14,319 nucleotides of DNA, taken from contig DHMK01000049.1 of the NCBI GenBank assembly GCA_002405755.1, positions 355 through 14,673 on the forward strand. Direction: 5' to 3'. Below are positions 13,479 through 14,319 of the stretch, piece after piece. A program made the translations under genes and the position numbers. The notes below the pieces were generated by a model, which had not been told where the DNA came from, ran no database searches, and worked only from the letters and a program-made list of their open reading frames with translations. This DNA comes from Clostridiales bacterium UBA4644 (GTDB lineage Bacteria; Bacillota; Clostridia; Oscillospirales; Butyricicoccaceae). Each line of letters begins with the position of its first letter. The stretch's first letter is position 1.

Positions 13479-13536
13479 AAAGCTTTGTTTGGAACATCTC
13501 ACCGCTCAAGCGCAGAGAGGTGCAGCGCATAAAATA

Positions 13537-14319
13537 TCACTTTACGACCACGGTTGTTTTTTCGTTGTCAGTGGATTCAAGGATTTCGTTCACATTGCTT
13601 TCAGTGATCAAAACACCTTTGTACCGGCAATTCTCAAAGGTTACGGTAACCGTCTTGTTCGCAGCCCCAAACCAGAACTCGTCACCGAAATCGCAATTGA
13701 CAAAGGTCGTATCCGTATATCCACGCACACAATTATATCTGTAGCTGTCCGGATTCACCTCAAAGGTACAATCGGTAAAGGTCGCCGATTCCACCGTACC
13801 GGTGTAGGAGGTCCAGCCCTTAAGAACAGAATTCTTCACAACGAGCTTTCCGCTGCCGCCGTCCACATTCAGGCAATAGCACTGCGGCGCCAGCGTGGAG
13901 TTTTCGATCAGCAGGGTGCCCTTCAGTCCATAGGATTGGATCGCGCGGAAAGCGCCGCTGATGGTGGAATTTTTGACCGTCGTGACGCTGTTTTCCGGCA
14001 CATCCGCTCTCACGGTATGACCATATGTGTCTGTACCGCCGCCGACCAGGGTGACATTGTCCAGAACCGCATTGCTGCCCGTGATCTGGATCGCACCGTT
14101 GTCATCCACTTCGCTGACCGCCGTACCGTCAATGGTAACATCCTTGATGGTCACATTGTCTCCGGTGAACGCATAGTTCTTGGAACCCGTTTTCAGCACC
14201 GTCTTGTCAGCGCCCGCTCCGGAAATTGTCACGCCAGCAGAAACGCCAGTGCCAGGCAGCGTGTATCCGCCGGAAGCAATGTCCACCGTGCTGCCGTAGA
14301 GACCGGCTTCATGCAATGC
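13537..14319 (-). CDS. Right-handed beta-helix repeat protein, C-terminal part (5' end beyond window)
   Basis: The last 260 codons of a protein that continues beyond the right edge; the reading frame is open through the final base. After ALHEAGLYGSTVDIASGGYT, a segment like the entry turn of pectate-lyase-type solenoids, come eight or so turns of about 20-25 residues with a common core: VTIKDVTIDG, AVLDNVTLVG, TTVKNSTISG, LLIENSTLAP, LVVKNSVLKG, ATFTDCTFEV, TTFVNCDFGD and VTFENCRYKG. These are parallel beta-helix coils with an Asn/Ser/Thr or Cys ladder. The protein ends in TTVVVK without an LPXTG motif or membrane anchor. Such proteins are usually secreted adhesins or polysaccharide-active; no catalytic residues of a lyase can be pointed out. 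Base composition is more A+T-rich than the neighbours in places (25 G or C in 13681-13740). Confidence 0.85.
   Translation of the reverse strand, partial: ALHEAGLYGSTVDIASGGYTLPGTGVSAGVTISGAGADKTVLKTGSKNYAFTGDNVTIKDVTIDGTAVSEVDDNGAIQITGSNAVLDNVTLVGGGTDTYGHTVRADVPENSVTTVKNSTISGAFRAIQSYGLKGTLLIENSTLAPQCYCLNVDGGSGKLVVKNSVLKGWTSYTGTVESATFTDCTFEVNPDSYRYNCVRGYTDTTFVNCDFGDEFWFGAANKTVTVTFENCRYKGVLITESNVNEILESTDNEKTTVVVK

Noticed and set aside
12457..13530. Minus-strand frame of 357 codons opposite folD
   Set aside because: folD is unmistakable on the plus strand, and the minus-strand frame crosses its promoter and terminator.

Overview
The base composition (about 60-68% G+C in most genes), the gene set and the control signals suggest a high-GC member of the Clostridia, probably an Oscillospiraceae-type gut Firmicute. 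The pointers are a CIRCE-controlled groESL operon, a type III glutamine synthetase, a YitT-family membrane protein, a DivIVA-like protein, strong AAAGGAGG-type ribosome binding sites and sigma-A promoters close to consensus. The taxonomic call is an inference; no rRNA or other marker gene is present.

Left end (1-800): the start of groL and all of groS on the minus strand, behind a CIRCE operator and a promoter. Next (801-3300) come two alanine-racemase-family genes transcribed divergently from a 183-base region with back-to-back promoters. The plus-strand gene is a normal alr; the minus-strand gene is a diverged paralogue. From 3322 to 4640 a probable minus-strand operon holds an uncharacterised 187-aa protein and a YitT-family membrane protein, behind a perfect TTGACA-17-TATAAT promoter. 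A plus-strand lipoprotein of unknown function follows (4741-5376), closed by a strong terminator.

The middle (5444-6770) holds the most foreign-looking segment. An AT-rich gene for a secreted protein of unknown function has its own near-consensus promoter and a leader, and it is tightly coupled to a GC-rich gene for a small membrane protein. Next are housekeeping-type genes on the minus strand: a metallo-beta-lactamase/beta-CASP nuclease-like protein (6770-8368) and glnN (8475-10583). Between them lies a perfect 13-bp inverted repeat whose loop coincides with the -35 box of the downstream promoter.

Right part (10763-14319): a probable minus-strand operon of a DivIVA-like coiled-coil protein and an E2/chloramphenicol-acetyltransferase-fold protein in which the catalytic histidine position appears to be glutamate; then divergent folD on the plus strand; then the 3' part of a right-handed beta-helix protein running off the window on the minus strand.

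Most genes are core metabolism, folding or envelope functions. I see no CRISPR array, transposase, integrase, tRNA or rRNA, and no clear defence or biosynthetic system. The items most worth following up are the AT-rich secreted-protein cassette and its leader, the histidine-to-glutamate E2-like protein with its possible hairpin-assisted translation start, the palindrome-embedded promoter, and the two proteins of unknown function at 4013-5376. No stretch longer than about 300 bases lacks a gene.
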